A DNA stretch of 64,000 bases, taken from positions 186,001 through 250,000 of the forward strand of contig CALUXU010000001.1 of NCBI GenBank assembly GCA_944324825.1, given 5' to 3'. Origin of the DNA: Candidatus Gastranaerophilales bacterium. GTDB lineage: Bacteria; Cyanobacteriota; Vampirovibrionia; Gastranaerophilales; Gastranaerophilaceae. A model generated the notes under the pieces. It searched no databases and was not told where the DNA came from. It saw only the letters and a list, made by a program, of their open reading frames with translations. This document shows positions 34,019 through 49,000 of this stretch, piece after piece. The translations under genes were made by a program, and so were the position numbers. Every line of letters starts with the position of its first letter. Position 1 is the first letter of the stretch.

Positions 34019-37000
34019 CTAATTCAAGAATGCAGAATAAGCATTTTGTAATCCGGAGATAGTCAGTTCCATATTGTGGAATTGACGTTCCAATCTATCA
34101 CGGTATTTATTAATTTCATCGTTAGTTTTATTAATTTTTTCTTCTATTCTATCAATATTTCTTGTTAAAGAATCAATCATATTAGAGAAGTATCCGGAGG
34201 ATTTAATTGAGCTTTCAACAATATTATTAGCCTGCAAGAAAATACCCGGATTAGTTTGAGTTCCGACTAACAGAGCCTTAACCGCATCCGAATCAGTATC
34301 CAGAGCATTCATAAATGTATCTTTATCAATCATCAGACTTGTTACATCAAGAGTAATACTATCTTGGGCTTCACCCGTTGAAATACCGATTGCAGCCAAA
34401 TTCTTAAATACGTAAGCACCGCTGAGAGAGGACGTCATCAATCGTTTCAGATTATTCCTCATAAGTTTAAGAAGAGCTTCATTACCTAATGTACTCTTAT
34501 CAGACAATTCTTTATTTAACGCTTCCATCATTGCGTTATAGGCATCAATTGTGTCAGATACCGCATTGAATATTGCTTCGTCATCTTGTTCAACCGTTAT
34601 TGTAACTGTTTCGCCTTCTGATACATCTTTGAGGTTAATAGTTAAACCTTTGATTCTTGAAACATCACTTGTAATGACGTTGGAAGTAGCTGTAACAGTT
34701 GTACCGTTAATTCTGATAACGGCATTCTTACCTAGTGTTTGAGAGCTTGTAACAAGAGCCGATGCGCCAGTATCTGTTACGGTTGTGAATCCCATAATAT
34801 CGGTAAAGTTACTTGTACCGGCTTCGATATTGATTAATGATGCACCTGTTAATGTAGATTGAATAACCATAGTACCTGACAAAGTATCCCAGTAAGCCGT
34901 AGCATAAGCTGTTTGAGATCTGTTTATCTGATCAATAAGACTTGCAAGGGTCGTTGTAGAATCAATTGTAAATTCTGCATCACCTATTTTGAAGGTGCCT
35001 TCCGTAATATCACCGTCACGATATAGTCCTGATTCAGTTAAGAGAGAGTTAACATTAACTCTGTATAACGAACGTGAACCTGTTATTTGGTTAAAGTCTG
35101 TTTTGTTGAGGTTTGCAATTGTAGCAAAGTTAGTTGTATCATTAGATGCACCTATAACAAGCTCGTGTCCTTCTTCTATTTCAAAAGCGACAATACCTGT
35201 ATTTTTGTCATCGGTTGGATTAACAACGATATTTCCTTCTTTATCAAGGAACCCTGCCTTAATATTCAAACCTGTTCTTGCTGCAACCGTAGATGAGATT
35301 TGAGCGAACAAATCTGCGAAGGTTTGGTTAGGGTCAACGTGGATAGTACATTTAACCCCGTCAACAAATACACTCATATCGCCCTCGGTTGCATTAACTA
35401 TGCTTAGCAAAGTATCACCAGTTGCATAGTTTGCAGCCGAATAGTGAACATTTCCTTCGTAAGTAAGAGCGGAAGAGCTTGAAGCGTAAACGTCGACATC
35501 TTCAATATCCAATCCGATAGTATTAACAAGTCCTGACGTACCTCCGGTGAAGGTTATACCGTCAAGTCCTGAAGATATCTTGATAACACCATTGGATAAT
35601 GATGCGTTAATACCTGCATCCTGGAATTTTTTAATTAATGAACCGACGGTTTCATCAGCTGTGATGTTAATAATATGTTGAACAGCTTCGTCACCGGTTC
35701 CGGTTTCGAATATCAATGAGCCTTGAGCGATGTAACCGTTTTTATCCAGAGTGGATAAAAGCATATCTTCTGTTATCAGTCCGGAATCGGTATCATCTTC
35801 CCAGTAGATAACATTTCCTTCAAAATCGCCCTGTCTGATTTCAACAAGACCCAAGCCTGATACGATGTTGGCAGTACCGTCAGCAAGATATGTATTAGAA
35901 TCGGCAGAAATTCTTATATAAGTATCGCCGTTTGTATCGGTCATTATCTTGCCTTCCATACCGTAAACTTTGATTGCGTTGAAGAGCTGACCGACAGTTG
36001 TATCATCTGTAATATTAATAGTAGAACCGGTTACTTTGCCGTCCTTCATAATATTCAAGTCGCCGTGCGAAACACCTAAATCGGAAAGTTTTGTATCAAG
36101 TGTAACTTTTTCTGTTGTTTCAAAAGTAATCGGGTCGGTTTCATATCCGGTAACTTCGTTTTGATAAGCGCCGCCTGAAGTGAGGAAGTTTCCGACATTT
36201 CCGGTGAGGGTGAAAGAATGGTCAGTCGATACGGCATTAAACTTACCGTCAGCACCTACTTCGGCTGTGATACCGTAAGGAGAAAGTGCATATATTACAT
36301 CTTGAACTGTATCAGTACCAAGGAATGATAATGTATAATAAGTTCCGCCGTCAAGGTTTACAATAACACTTCCGCCGTTTTCATACCCTAAAGAAGCAAG
36401 AGTAGAATCAGCACTCATAAGTTTTTCATAACCGAGTTTTTCCGAGCTGTTAACTGTGTAAGGTTTTTCTTCCTCAAGCGCTTCAACCGTTTGATAACCG
36501 GTATCATCGTTTACATATCCTGATGTACCTTTTGTCAGGAAGCTGCCTAAAGTACTGCTCATAATAAATGTATGGTCTTTACTTACTGCAGAAAATTTTC
36601 CGTTTGCATCAACAGATGCATCAATACCGTAAGCAGAGAGTGCAAAAATAACATCCTGCAGAGTTTGATCCGCATCGAAGGAAAGAACGTTCATAACAGC
36701 ACCGTCTAAGAACAGGTTCAAATCAGCCCCGTCTTTAAATCCCATTTCAGAGATTGTAGTATCAAGTGCGAGTTTTTCAGTCGTTTGATTCCAATTATCC
36801 AATCCCATAACAGCTGCGAGATTAGATGTTCCGTCAGATACGGAATACCCTTCGGATGAAGTCATTGAAACTTTACCGTTAGAATCCATTGTGAGATTGA
36901 ATCCGTATGGAGAAAGCATAGAGCGGATTTGGGATACCGTGAAGGATTCATCGACTTCAAGAGTTGTAACCATTCCGCCTTCGCTGTTCAAAATATGGAT

Positions 37001-40000
37001 TTGACCGCCCAAAATACCGAGTTCTTTCATAGTGGAATTCATATTGGCGGTTTCAACCGTTTCATAGGATAAATCTTTAGATATATAACCTGTTTCGATA
37101 TTTTCATACAGAGGAGTGTTACCGGAGATAGCTTTTCCGATATCACCTGAGAAAGAGAATGTTCTGTTGAGGTTGACAGCTGTGAGAACCCCGTTTTTAA
37201 TTTGTGTTTCGATACCGTAAGCCGCCAAGTCAACCATAATATCCTGCATAGTATCATCAGCGTTGTATTGAAGGTCAACAACGTTATTTTCGTCAAGAGT
37301 TAAACGTAAAATACCGCCTTCGCCCGTACCTAAGATATCACCGACAAGACTGTCTTCTGTAAGGATAGTAGAGTTGCCCGGAGATTCAACCGGATTTTCG
37401 CTCTTGTATCCGTTTGCAAAGTTAACATATCCGTCAACAGAATTTTGAGTCAGGTAAACGCCTAATTCATCTGTTAACATAAAGCCTTTATCTGAAGTAG
37501 CCGTAAATTTACCGTCTGCATCAACTGATGCTTCAATACCGAGAGTCTTTAATCTTGTGATTATATCATCAAGAGTGTCATCTGCTCTGAATGAAATAGT
37601 AGTAGGTCTTCCGTCAATAATAACACCGAGCGATGCACCTTGAGAGAAACCCATTTCAGCAACTGTAGAAGTATTTGTAAGCTTTGATTTAGTTTCAATC
37701 CAGTTATCAAGCTGCATTTGAGAAACCATGTTGGAAGAGCCGTCAACGAGTTTAACCGGTCCGTCAGTAGCAACGGTCACTTTGCCATCATTAATTGACA
37801 TTGTAATACCGTATGCAGAAAGCAGAGTTGCAACATCGTTAACGGTCATATTGTTATTAATTTGGATTGTTTGAACAATTTTGCCTGATGCATCCTGAAT
37901 ATGAATATTTCCGGAATCAATACCGAGAGCGGAGAGTTGAGTTGTTCCGGTTGCTTTTTCTCCGGTGACAGATGTCAATACATCAGACACATATCCTGAC
38001 GGAGTTGAAGTAGTTGTACCATCAACACCTTTGAGAGCACTGCCGATGGCACCGAGAAGATCGGTTTGAGAACCATCCTCTTTAACCGCAGTAAATACGC
38101 CGTTTGTAATAGAAGCGTTGAAACCATGGGCATTGAGCCAATCAAGAACTTCCTTGAGAGTTTGATCCGGATCAAAAGATTCCATAACAGTGCTGCCGTC
38201 TTCATCGATATATCCGATACTTGCAGAGTTATTGGAATTGAGCAGTTGTTTAACAGTAGTATCTTCGGTAATAATCGCATCGCTGCCTGCAGCCATCAGA
38301 TGAGAGGAATCCGTATTTTGCGTAATCTTGTCGAGAACTTTGTTAGCATAGCCGCCGAACAGAGTATTAGCAAGCCCGCCTGTAACGTTCATTTCTCCAT
38401 CATCTGTAGAGATTGTCAGTTTTGAAGTTGCTTCATCAAACACGGCGGTAACGCCTGAAATACCGTTCAACCAATCCATAACATCTTGTACGGTGTCGGT
38501 ATCGTTGAAATGTTTTGTTTGGGTTGTCCCGTTAACTTCGACAGTAATATCTTTGGAGATAGTTGTGCTGCCGAGATTTGCAAGGATAGAATCAAGAGAA
38601 GCATCAACTGTATATTGTTTAGAAGTGTCTTTACCTCTCAATTGCGGAGCTTGACCTTCATAGTATACCCATCCTTTATCGGAGGTAAATCCAAGAGCTT
38701 CCATCTTAGATTGACTCTTAATATCATCAATAGAAACCCCTGTTCCGCCGCCTGCACCTGCGGAGTTAGCATTGTTGTATACGTTTCCTGAGAACGAATT
38801 TGAGCCGGATACGGAGCCTATGAACCCGCTGCCGCCAGAAACAATACCTGCAGCGTAGCTGCCTGTAATTGTAGTTCCTGAAGCAGAACCGACAAAACCA
38901 CCTGCCGCAGAGGAAGCCGTAACATTGCCTGCAGCAAAGGAATTAGTAATACTACCTCCGGTAGTACGGCCAACAAAACCACCGGCAGTACTGGATAAAG
39001 CCTTCACTGTTCCTGTAGCAGAACTATTTTCAATAGTACCTGCGGATAATCCGACTAAACCGCCGACACTTGCAGAACCTGTAACATTTACTTCTGCATA
39101 AGAACTCTTGATTGATGACGTACTATTAAGACTTCCGACCAAACCACCGATGTTAGATTTAGACGAAGTGATAGTACCTTTAGCATAAGAGTTTACAATT
39201 TCTGTTGTTCCTTCTGCAGAACCTGCTAAAGCACCTGTACTATTTGCTGTCGCATTGATATTAACATTTTCTAATCCGACGTCGCGGATAATAGCATCTT
39301 CAACATCTCCAAATAAACCGGTTGTAAGCCCTGATATAGTGTGCCCGTTGCCCATGAACACGCCGTTGAATTTTTCTGCCGACGTACCAATAGATTCAAA
39401 AGCAGTACCTGACATGGTGATATCCGCATCAAGAACAAAAGTTACCCCTGTTGTAACAGCGCCGTTATTGACGAGTTGCGCGAGTTTTTGTAAATCTTGA
39501 GCAGTGCCGATGTAGAATACTTCACCTGAATCGAAGGATTGAGCATCTCTTACATAGGTTTTGTCCCCGTTAACCATAGTGTTGTTGGTATTAAGGAACG
39601 GAGTAGTGTTATCTGTATAATTCCAACCTTTATCAGCAGTGAATCCGAGTCCTTCCATCGTATCTTTTTCCCACATTTGTGAGAGTTCAAGCCCTGTGAT
39701 ACCGGAAGTTGAGCCGGAGCCTGCCGCATTGAGTTTGGTTGATTGGTTGTAAACGTTGCCTGTAAGAGTTGCTCCTAAAATAGATACTTCTCCCACGAAT
39801 CCGCCAACTTTACCTGAGCCTTCAACAAAACCTGTAGCATAAGAATTATCAATAATACCGTGAGAATGCCCAATAAACCCGCCGGCACTGCCACTAACAG
39901 AAATAACTCTACCTGTAGAATAAGAAGATTCTATTTTACTTGTATTACCACCAGATGCCCAGCCGGCAAAACCACCTGTATAAAGTATGCTGCTGCCGGT

Positions 40001-43000
40001 AGCCAGGTAATTATTTACGGTACCTGTAGAATATGAGTTTGTAATAGTTGTATCATCTTCTACCCTGCCAATAAAGCCACCAACACCAGTTCCGGTAACA
40101 TTTAAATCAACAGCTGCATAAGAATCAACAATAATAGTCTGATTTGCACCACCAATAAGTCCACCTATGTCTGCAGTCGTATTAGCCGTTGCAGAGGCAC
40201 TACTTTTAATGCTGCCGCCTATAACATATACATTTTCTACTGATGAATCTTTCATCGCATAACCAACTAAAGCACCAACACAAGTACTGTTAGCTGTATT
40301 AGCGGTTATAGACACATCAACCAAGCCAACATCCTGTATATGGGCACCTTCTAACGTACCAAATAAACCAACATGATAATCTGAGCTGTTGATAGTCAGA
40401 TTGGATATTTCATGCCCGTTACCGTAGAAATCTCCGCGGAAAGCGTTAGAAGTATTTCCTATCGGAGCAAAGTCTACACCTGACATATCAATATCACCGT
40501 CCAGGATAAATACTGAACCTGTGGTGTCTTCGCCTGCGTTGACAAGTTCTGATAAACGTATTAAATCTTCTTTTGTTCCGATATAATATGTGTCGCCTGC
40601 TTCAAATTCTGTCAAACCTCTGACATAGAGTTTTTCTCCGCTGTAGGTTCTGCCTGTATTATCGACAACAACGGAATTCAGAACAGGAGTCATCTTGTCG
40701 GAGATGTATTTCCAGCCTTTGGCAGTAGTAAAGCCCAGCCCTTGCATTCTGGATGCATCTTGCATTTCGACATAGGTCAAACCGGTCAAACCGGAGGCAG
40801 AACCGCTGCCGATACCTGCCATTTCGAGATCTGTGTTATATACGGCATTAGTTACAGTAACCTTTGCCCCGTTAGCAAAGTTACCCAGCAGAGCACCGGA
40901 ATTAAGAAGAATTCCGCCCGTAACGGAGCCATTAACAACACGCCCCGTAGAATAAACCGTATCAAGGGTGTATGTATAAGCGCCGTCAACACCTTCAAAC
41001 AGACCTACAAGTCCGCCAAGGCTTTGTGTACCGTAGACATCACCTGTTGCGTATGCATTTTTGATAGTGCCGCCGTATCGGACACCACCAACCAAGCCGC
41101 CGGCTTGAGAAGCAGATGAACGAACATCTCCTGTTGCATATACATTTTCAAGTACGGAGTAATGAGCTAAATGTCCGATAAGACCGCCGACGTTGGTATT
41201 ACCTTCTACTTCAGCCGTAGAATAAACATTTTTTACATTTGAAGAATTTACATCACCAATCAAGCCGCCGACCTGATCTCCAGTACCGGTAACTTTACCT
41301 GTTGAATATACATTCTCAATTGTAGAATCGACAGCATATCCGGTAAGAGCACCAACCTGAGAGCCGCCTGAGATATCAACATTTTCTAAACCTAAATCAC
41401 GAATAGTTGCACCGTCAACTTTACCGAACAGACCGACAAAGTTTCCGGTAGAAGAAATTTTGAGATTTGATATAGTGTGTCCGTTACCGTAGAAATTACC
41501 TTTGAAAGCATTAGCTTGAGTTCCTATCGGAACGAGTCCGGAGACTCCGGCGAGATTGAGATCGCCGTCGAGTACAAAATCGATATCCGTAGTATCAAGC
41601 CCTCTTTCGTTGACGAAAGTAGCGAGAGCTTTGAGGTCATCGACAGATGCTATATGGTATCTGTTGCCTGTAATAAGAGTTTGTCCGGAGTTGAGCATTT
41701 GACTTACCGTTTGATGTCCTGTGTAAGTTTCAAGCTCTTCTGACTCGAATGTATACAGAGGTGTAACCGTAAGATTCATGACACCTTCGGTAACTTTATT
41801 TCCCAAATCGCCGGATACCGACCATTTGTAATTTGATTTGAAGGTCAATTTGCCTGATGAATCAAGCGTTGCAACGATACCGTTGGCTTGAAGTTTTGTA
41901 ATCAAATCTTGTACTGTTTGGTTTCCTGAGAGAGAAATAGTAGTTTTTGAGCCATTTTCTTTAGTGATAACAAAATCGTGGCTGTTTGTATCCCAGAATA
42001 GTTCTGACATAGTTGTAGATAAAGAGAGAGTTTTTTCTACTGTTTCGTAATCAACAGACACGGAGCCTGAGCCTGTTTTGCCTAATACTTTGTTTGCAAG
42101 GTCGCCGGATACAGTGAGCAAGCTGTCGCTGTTTGAACCGATTGTCATCTTTCCGTCATTGATAGTTGCGGTGACACCGTAACCTGCAAGAGCGTTTATA
42201 AGGTCTTGGACTGTTTTATCGGCAGAGAGAGTAATATCGTTTCCGTTAACGGTGAAAGTATGGCTGTTGCTGTCACCGAACAGGTCGCCAATTGTTGTTG
42301 AGGCATCCATTGTGTAGGTGTTTGTAGTAGTACCTGTACCTGATATAACTTTGTCCATAGTGTACGAACCTGAAACAGATGATATCGGGTTGAGGGTAAC
42401 GGATGATGTACCGAAGAGTTTTGAGATAAGACCGTTGCTGTCTGAGATGGTAACGGTGGTACCGGATTCAAGAGAAATCTGTCCGTTGTTCCAGGATGCG
42501 ATTATACCTTGGTCATTAAACTTATCTATAATATCCTGAATAGTAGTAGAACTGTTCACGGATATATTAGTTCCGCCGGAAACTGTGATGGTACCTGAAG
42601 AGTATCCGTCAACCAACTGTCCGACAGTTGTATTGAGGTTAGCATCATGCGTTATCTCTGTTGTAGTTGATCCGCCGGAGCCTATTGAGGTCTCCATAGT
42701 ATAAGAATCGCTGCCGCCGCCGGAACCGGTCAAAGATACGGAGGTGGATCCGAAGAGTTTATTAATAAGTCCGTTATTTTCTGTGATACTAACAGCAGAG
42801 CTTGCTTCCAGAGAAATCTTTCCGTTGTTCCAGGTAGCAATTATACCTTGATTGTTGAATGCATCAATAATATCCTGAATAGTAGTAGAACTGTTCACAG
42901 ATATATTAGAGCCGCCGTTTACGATAATGGTGCCGGTTGTATATCCGTCAATCAACTGTCCTACGGTTGTGGAGAGCGTAGCATCTTTTGTAACTGTAGT

Positions 43001-46000
43001 GGTAGAACCTGCAGAGCCTGTCATGTTGCCAAAATGCGGAGTAAGCCCTGATGTATAAACCCATCCGTTAGCAGCGGTGAAGCCCATATTCTGCATTATA
43101 GTCTGATTAGTCAACTGCTCCATCGTCATAGAATTGACACCGGAGAGGCTTCCCCCTGAAACAGCATTAGCATTTGCAGCACTATTATAGGCTGAATTGA
43201 GAATGTTTAGACCTCCGCCGCTTGTCGCATCAGTTCCTATGAACCCACCGACATTGGTACCGGAAAGAGTTGAGCCGGAATAGAATGCGTTTGTGATTGT
43301 ACCGACTGAACCGGATTGAACTTGCCCAATTAAACCGCCGACATTAGAACCTGTTCTTGTTGATGATACGTTGCCATCTGCATAAGCGTTAGTTATTGTT
43401 ATACTAACTCCAGCGCCCAAACCAATTAGACCTCCAACATTTTGTGAATTACCGGTTATATCACTTGATGAAAATGAGTTAGTAATAATTATACTAGTAG
43501 GAGCACCTTCACTTGCACCTATCAAACCGCCAGTATTATGTCCACTTGGGCTACCTGAACTATTAATATTAATATTAACATCACTATATGAATTAGTAAT
43601 ATTAATTGGAGCACTAGCAGTAGTACCAATATATTCCCCATTAATATACCCAATCAAACCGCCGGTATACATAGTAGAGCTATTAATCGATCCGCCATCA
43701 ACATAAACATTTTTAACATCAGTGGTAACAGAGAAAGCAATCAAAGCTCCTGTCATTGATGGTGTAAAAGTACAGGTTGATGTAATATTTACATTCTCTA
43801 AACCAACATCTTGAATAGTTGCATTTCTTGTATATCCGAATAATCCAACATATTGTGCAGAAGAATTCATCTTGAGATTCTTAATAACATGCCCGTTGCC
43901 GTAGAAATTGCCTCTAAATTCATTATATGAGCTACCGATTCCGGCAAAATTTGCAACCGAGGACATGTCGATATCGTTTTCAAGGATGAAGGACACATTT
44001 GTTGTATCAGCACCGTTGTTGACCAAACTTGCCAGTTTGTTCAAATCGTCAACGGATTTGATTAGATAGGTTTCGCCGGAAACAAAACTATCGACATCAG
44101 ATACATACTGCGCACCGGAGGTCGAACCGGAAACTTTTGTAAGAGTGCCGTTATAAACTGTTTCTGTTTCATAGCCTTTAGCCGATTTTAGACTAATCCA
44201 AAGCCCCAAATCGCCCTGCATATTACCTGGGAGCAGCCCGGTACTGCCGGTTGGAGTATACTCAAGTGAAAAATGTCCGGCAGACAATGATGCAGTACCG
44301 ACATTAGCATTCAACCAATCTATAACATCCCCCATATTATCGGTTGATGAGAATGTGCCTGTTTGTCCGTTAACCTTAATTGTATGCGTTGTTGTAGAAG
44401 TGTCGCCAAATATCTGTTTAAGAGTCGTTGCTGTTGTTACATTTGTACCAGGTTTCGTTAATCTATATTGATACGTCGTATCATAACTTCCATCTGTTGC
44501 CTGGACACGACTTACCATATCCAAAGCACTAAAAAGAGTACCCGCAGGCATATATGCAGCAGAACCGCTGCCGGTAATAGTAAACTCTAAAATACCTGTT
44601 GTCGGGTCATAAGAAACATTCTTATACTCTCCGCCATGGAATCCCTCTATATTACCGCCGCCTATACCGCCTACCGTTCCAAAACCAGGGCTTGGAGATG
44701 TAGATGTATTTAATCCGTTTAAAGCTGCCAAAAGATTTGAAACAGTTGAATTTGCGAGTACAGTCGTACCGTTTGTACCGATTGTATAAGATCCGCTCAA
44801 CCCCAGTGTTGAAAGCCTATCTGAAAGAGCAAGATTCTTTTCACCGTATGTTAGTGTAAGACTACTGATTACAGCCGTTTTCTTAGAGCTTGTAAGAGTT
44901 ATACCCAACTGTCCTAATAAATCACCTGATAATTCTGCGTTACCGGTTATTGAAACAGTACCATCAGTGTTCAAAGTAACAGTGGCACCGCCGGCTTCCA
45001 AATAACTAAATACGTCGCCTAATGTATTATCAGATGTAAATGTTCTTTCCGGTACAGAACCTCCAACAAGAGATATACCGTTATTACTTAATGTTCCACT
45101 TGTGATACCAAGTTCTCCAAGTGTGGTAGATTCAGTAATGGCATTCGGATCAATTGTCGTTGTGTTTGTTTGTATACTAGGCAAGCTTCCACCGAAGAGC
45201 TTGTTGACAAATGTCCTTTGCGGCAGACCATTTGTCGTTATTTCAAAATCTGAATAACTACTGGATACTCTTAGCGCACCGTTAAGAAATGATGCTTCAA
45301 GTCCCAGTGAGTTCAATTTATTAACAACAGTCGAGATTGTATCCGTAGAACTGAAGGTCAGATCTGTTGTTGCACCGTTATTGGTAACCGAGAATCCAAT
45401 ACCTGCGGGTAAAAACGATCCCAAATCACTCAATTTTGTTGTAAGAGTTGCAGTAGATGCAGGTGTACCGGCAGATTTTCCAAAAGCAACCTTATAAGTA
45501 CCGCCCGGAGTTGCTAGTCCTGACCCTTCAGCAGGCAGATGAACATCCGTACCAAATGGCACACCGGAACAATGGAATTGATATCCGTTTTGCGTTGTAA
45601 CAGACATTTCCCCGGTTAAAGTACTATAAGATGCACTTTGAACTCCCGCAGAGCTGTTAAAAAAGTCTACGACATCTTGAATAGTCGTATTTGCATTTAT
45701 ATCAATATAGCGGAACATCGCACTTTGTCCAACAAATCCGGTAGTAGAGCCGGTATAATTATCTGAAATGACATACCAGCGTGTACCTACTGCACTTGAA
45801 CGAATATCTGAAATCTTTGTAGATGCAGCATATGCGGTTCCGGAGGTCCCGCCATAAGTAACTTTTGAACCTTGATAATAATATTCTGTTTGAGTAATAG
45901 TACCGCCGCTGCTTCCTCCGCTGCCGCCGGAAGGAGGATTGTGTATATCAGGAGCATCAATAAATCCGTCAGGATCAGCTGTTCCCGGTGTAGTTGTAGT

Positions 46001-49000
46001 TTCATCATAGGTAATTTTATTACCCGTACATGTATAAACTTGATTACCTGAACCGCCGAAGAGTTTTGGCGCCATTTCTCCCGATAGAGTCCAGCGGTTA
46101 TCTGCTTCTACGCGGAACTTGTGATCTGAAGTTACAGATGCTGTAATACCTTCTGCCGCCAGTTTATTAATAACAGTCTGAACCGTATCCGTTGATGAGA
46201 AGGTGATATTCTTAGCTGTTCCACCCTCAACTTTTACAGTCAAAGTGTGAGAATTAGAATCTCCGAACAACTCAGCGATAGTGGTAGAGGTTGTCAAACT
46301 TACACCGGTTGTAGTAACATTAGCGTTACCGAAATGAGGTGTCGCACCCGAAGAATAAACCCATCCGTTAGCAGCGGTGAAGCCCATACCTTCCATTGTG
46401 GATTGATTTTTCATTTGGTCAAAAGTCAAGTTTATAACTCCATTTGCAGTTCCGTTACCGGCTATTTGTCCACCGGTATATATACCAATACATAATGCAT
46501 TAGTATATACTGTTGAAGCTTCAGAATCACCGGCAAATGCACCAACTTTATGGTTTCCGCTGACCTGACCATATGTATAAACTGTTGATACTTTTGAATT
46601 TTCATCTATTTGACCAACAAAACCACCAACAAAATCATCACCTTTGACTTCTGCTATAGTGTAGCTATTTGATACAATACTACCGCCTTGAATAACTCCG
46701 GCAAACCCACCTGCATAATGACTTCCATTAACTGTACCGGCTGCAAATGAATTTGTTATAATATTATTATTACTAAAACAATTATCTATTAGCCCAACTA
46801 AACCACCGGTAACTACATTACTGCCAGTAACAATAACATCTGCATAAGATGATTCTATTCTAATATTATCAACATGCCCTGCAAGACCGCCGACATTACC
46901 ATACCCGGTAACATTACCTGTAACATAACTATTTTTAATAACAACGCTTTCTGTAGCATACCCAACTAAACCGCCGACATCAGCATTACCTGTAACATTT
47001 ACATTCTCTAAACCTAAATCCTGAATTATAGCACCATCATAAACATTATTAAAAAATCCAACACCAGAACCTGATGAATTATTCATAGTCAAATTCTTGA
47101 TAACATGCCCGTTACCGTAGAAATTACCTCTAAATTCATTAGATGAACTGCCAATTCCGGCAAAATTCGCAACCGACGACATATCAATATCGTTTTCAAG
47201 GATAAAGGATACATTTGTTGTATCAGCGCCGTTATTGACAAGCTCTGCGAGTTTGTTCAAATCGTTGGCATCTTTGATATAATACGTTTCACCTGCGACA
47301 AAATTTGACAACGATGATACGTAGGTTTTAGCTGCAGAAGAAGTAACATTCCCGAAGTGGGGAGTCATGCCGGAAGTAAATTTCCATCCGTTAGCAGAAG
47401 TAAAGCCCAAACCCTCCATTGTAGCTTGGTTGGTCAATTGATCCATGGTCATGGAACTAGCACTACCTGACAAATTACCAATAGATATTCCATTTGAAGC
47501 TGCTGCAGTATTATATACAACATTAGTAGCAAAAATTGTTCCAACACTAATGCTATTATCTGTAGAACCGACTACCCCGCCAACGCTTGTACCGGAAATA
47601 CTGGAACCGGCATAAAATGTATTTGTAATATAACCGCTACCAAGTCCTACTAAACCGCCTGCTATATCACTTGATGTAATATTACCCATAGCAAAAGAAT
47701 TTTCAATATTTATTGCTGTAGCCCCGCCGACTAAACCAGCAGCAGCCATAGACCCAGAAACATCTCCCAGTGCAAACGATTTTCTGATATTTGTAACAAG
47801 GGTACCTGACATAACCATACTGACAAGCCCCCCGCCAGCGCCGCTTCCTGAAACTGTTACATCAGTATAACTTGATTCTATTGTTGAAGAAACTCCTTCA
47901 AGATCATTAACCACTCCTACTAATCCGCCAACATTTGCTCCGGTTATAGTTCCGCCTTTTACATAGCTGTTTTTAATAGTACCCGCATTCTGCATAAAGC
48001 CAACTAATCCACCAACTGACGTTGCTGACGTTGCTGAAATATTAACATCCTCTAAACCAACATCTTGGATAGTTGCACCTCGTATATGATTAAAGAAACC
48101 AACATAATTTGTAGAAGAACCTGACATAGTCAAATTCCTGATAACATGCCCGTTGCCGTAGAAGCTACCTTTGAACATGCTATCATAAGTCCCAATACCT
48201 GCAAAGTTAGATACCGACGACATATCAATATCGTTTTCGAGGATGAAGGATACATTTGTTGTATCTTTGCCGTTATTAACGAGTTCCGCCAACTTGTTCA
48301 AATCTGCAGCTGTTTTAATAACATATGTACTACCGGATGTAAAATTTGATACACTTGATACAGTCTGTGCACCGCTTGTTGATTTTACTACCGGACTACT
48401 AATGAATCCTCTTGCTGTAACTTCTCCAACACCGGTAACATTGCTAGGGCTCTCAATAAATCCACTATCTGTTATCGTTTCTTCCCATTGAATACTTTCC
48501 CCTGTGTAATTGTAATTGCCGCCTGCGCCAGGGGTTACAACCGTTTCCGTATATGTAACTTTGTTACCGGTATATGTATAAACATCGTTTCCGCTGCCGC
48601 CAAAGAGTTTTGTTGCGACATCACCCGACAGTGTCCAGCGTGATTCGTCAAATACTTTAAACCTGTGATCTGCAGTTACAGATGCATCAATACCCTCCGC
48701 AGCCAGTTTATCAATAACAGACTGAACTGTATCCGTTGATGAGAAGGTAATATTCTTGGAGCTGCCGCCCTCAACTTGAACGGTCAATGTGTGAGAATTT
48801 GTATCCCCGAATAACTGCCCGATTGTTGTAGAAGTTGTTAAGCTAACACCGATTGTAGTAACTGTAGCGTTAGCGAGATGCGGAGTTGCCCCAGGAGTAT
48901 AAACCCATCCGTTATCAGAAGTAAAGCCTAAACCCTCCATTGTCGCTTGGTTGGTCATTGATTCCATGGTCATAGGATTAACACCGGAGAGACTTCCTCC

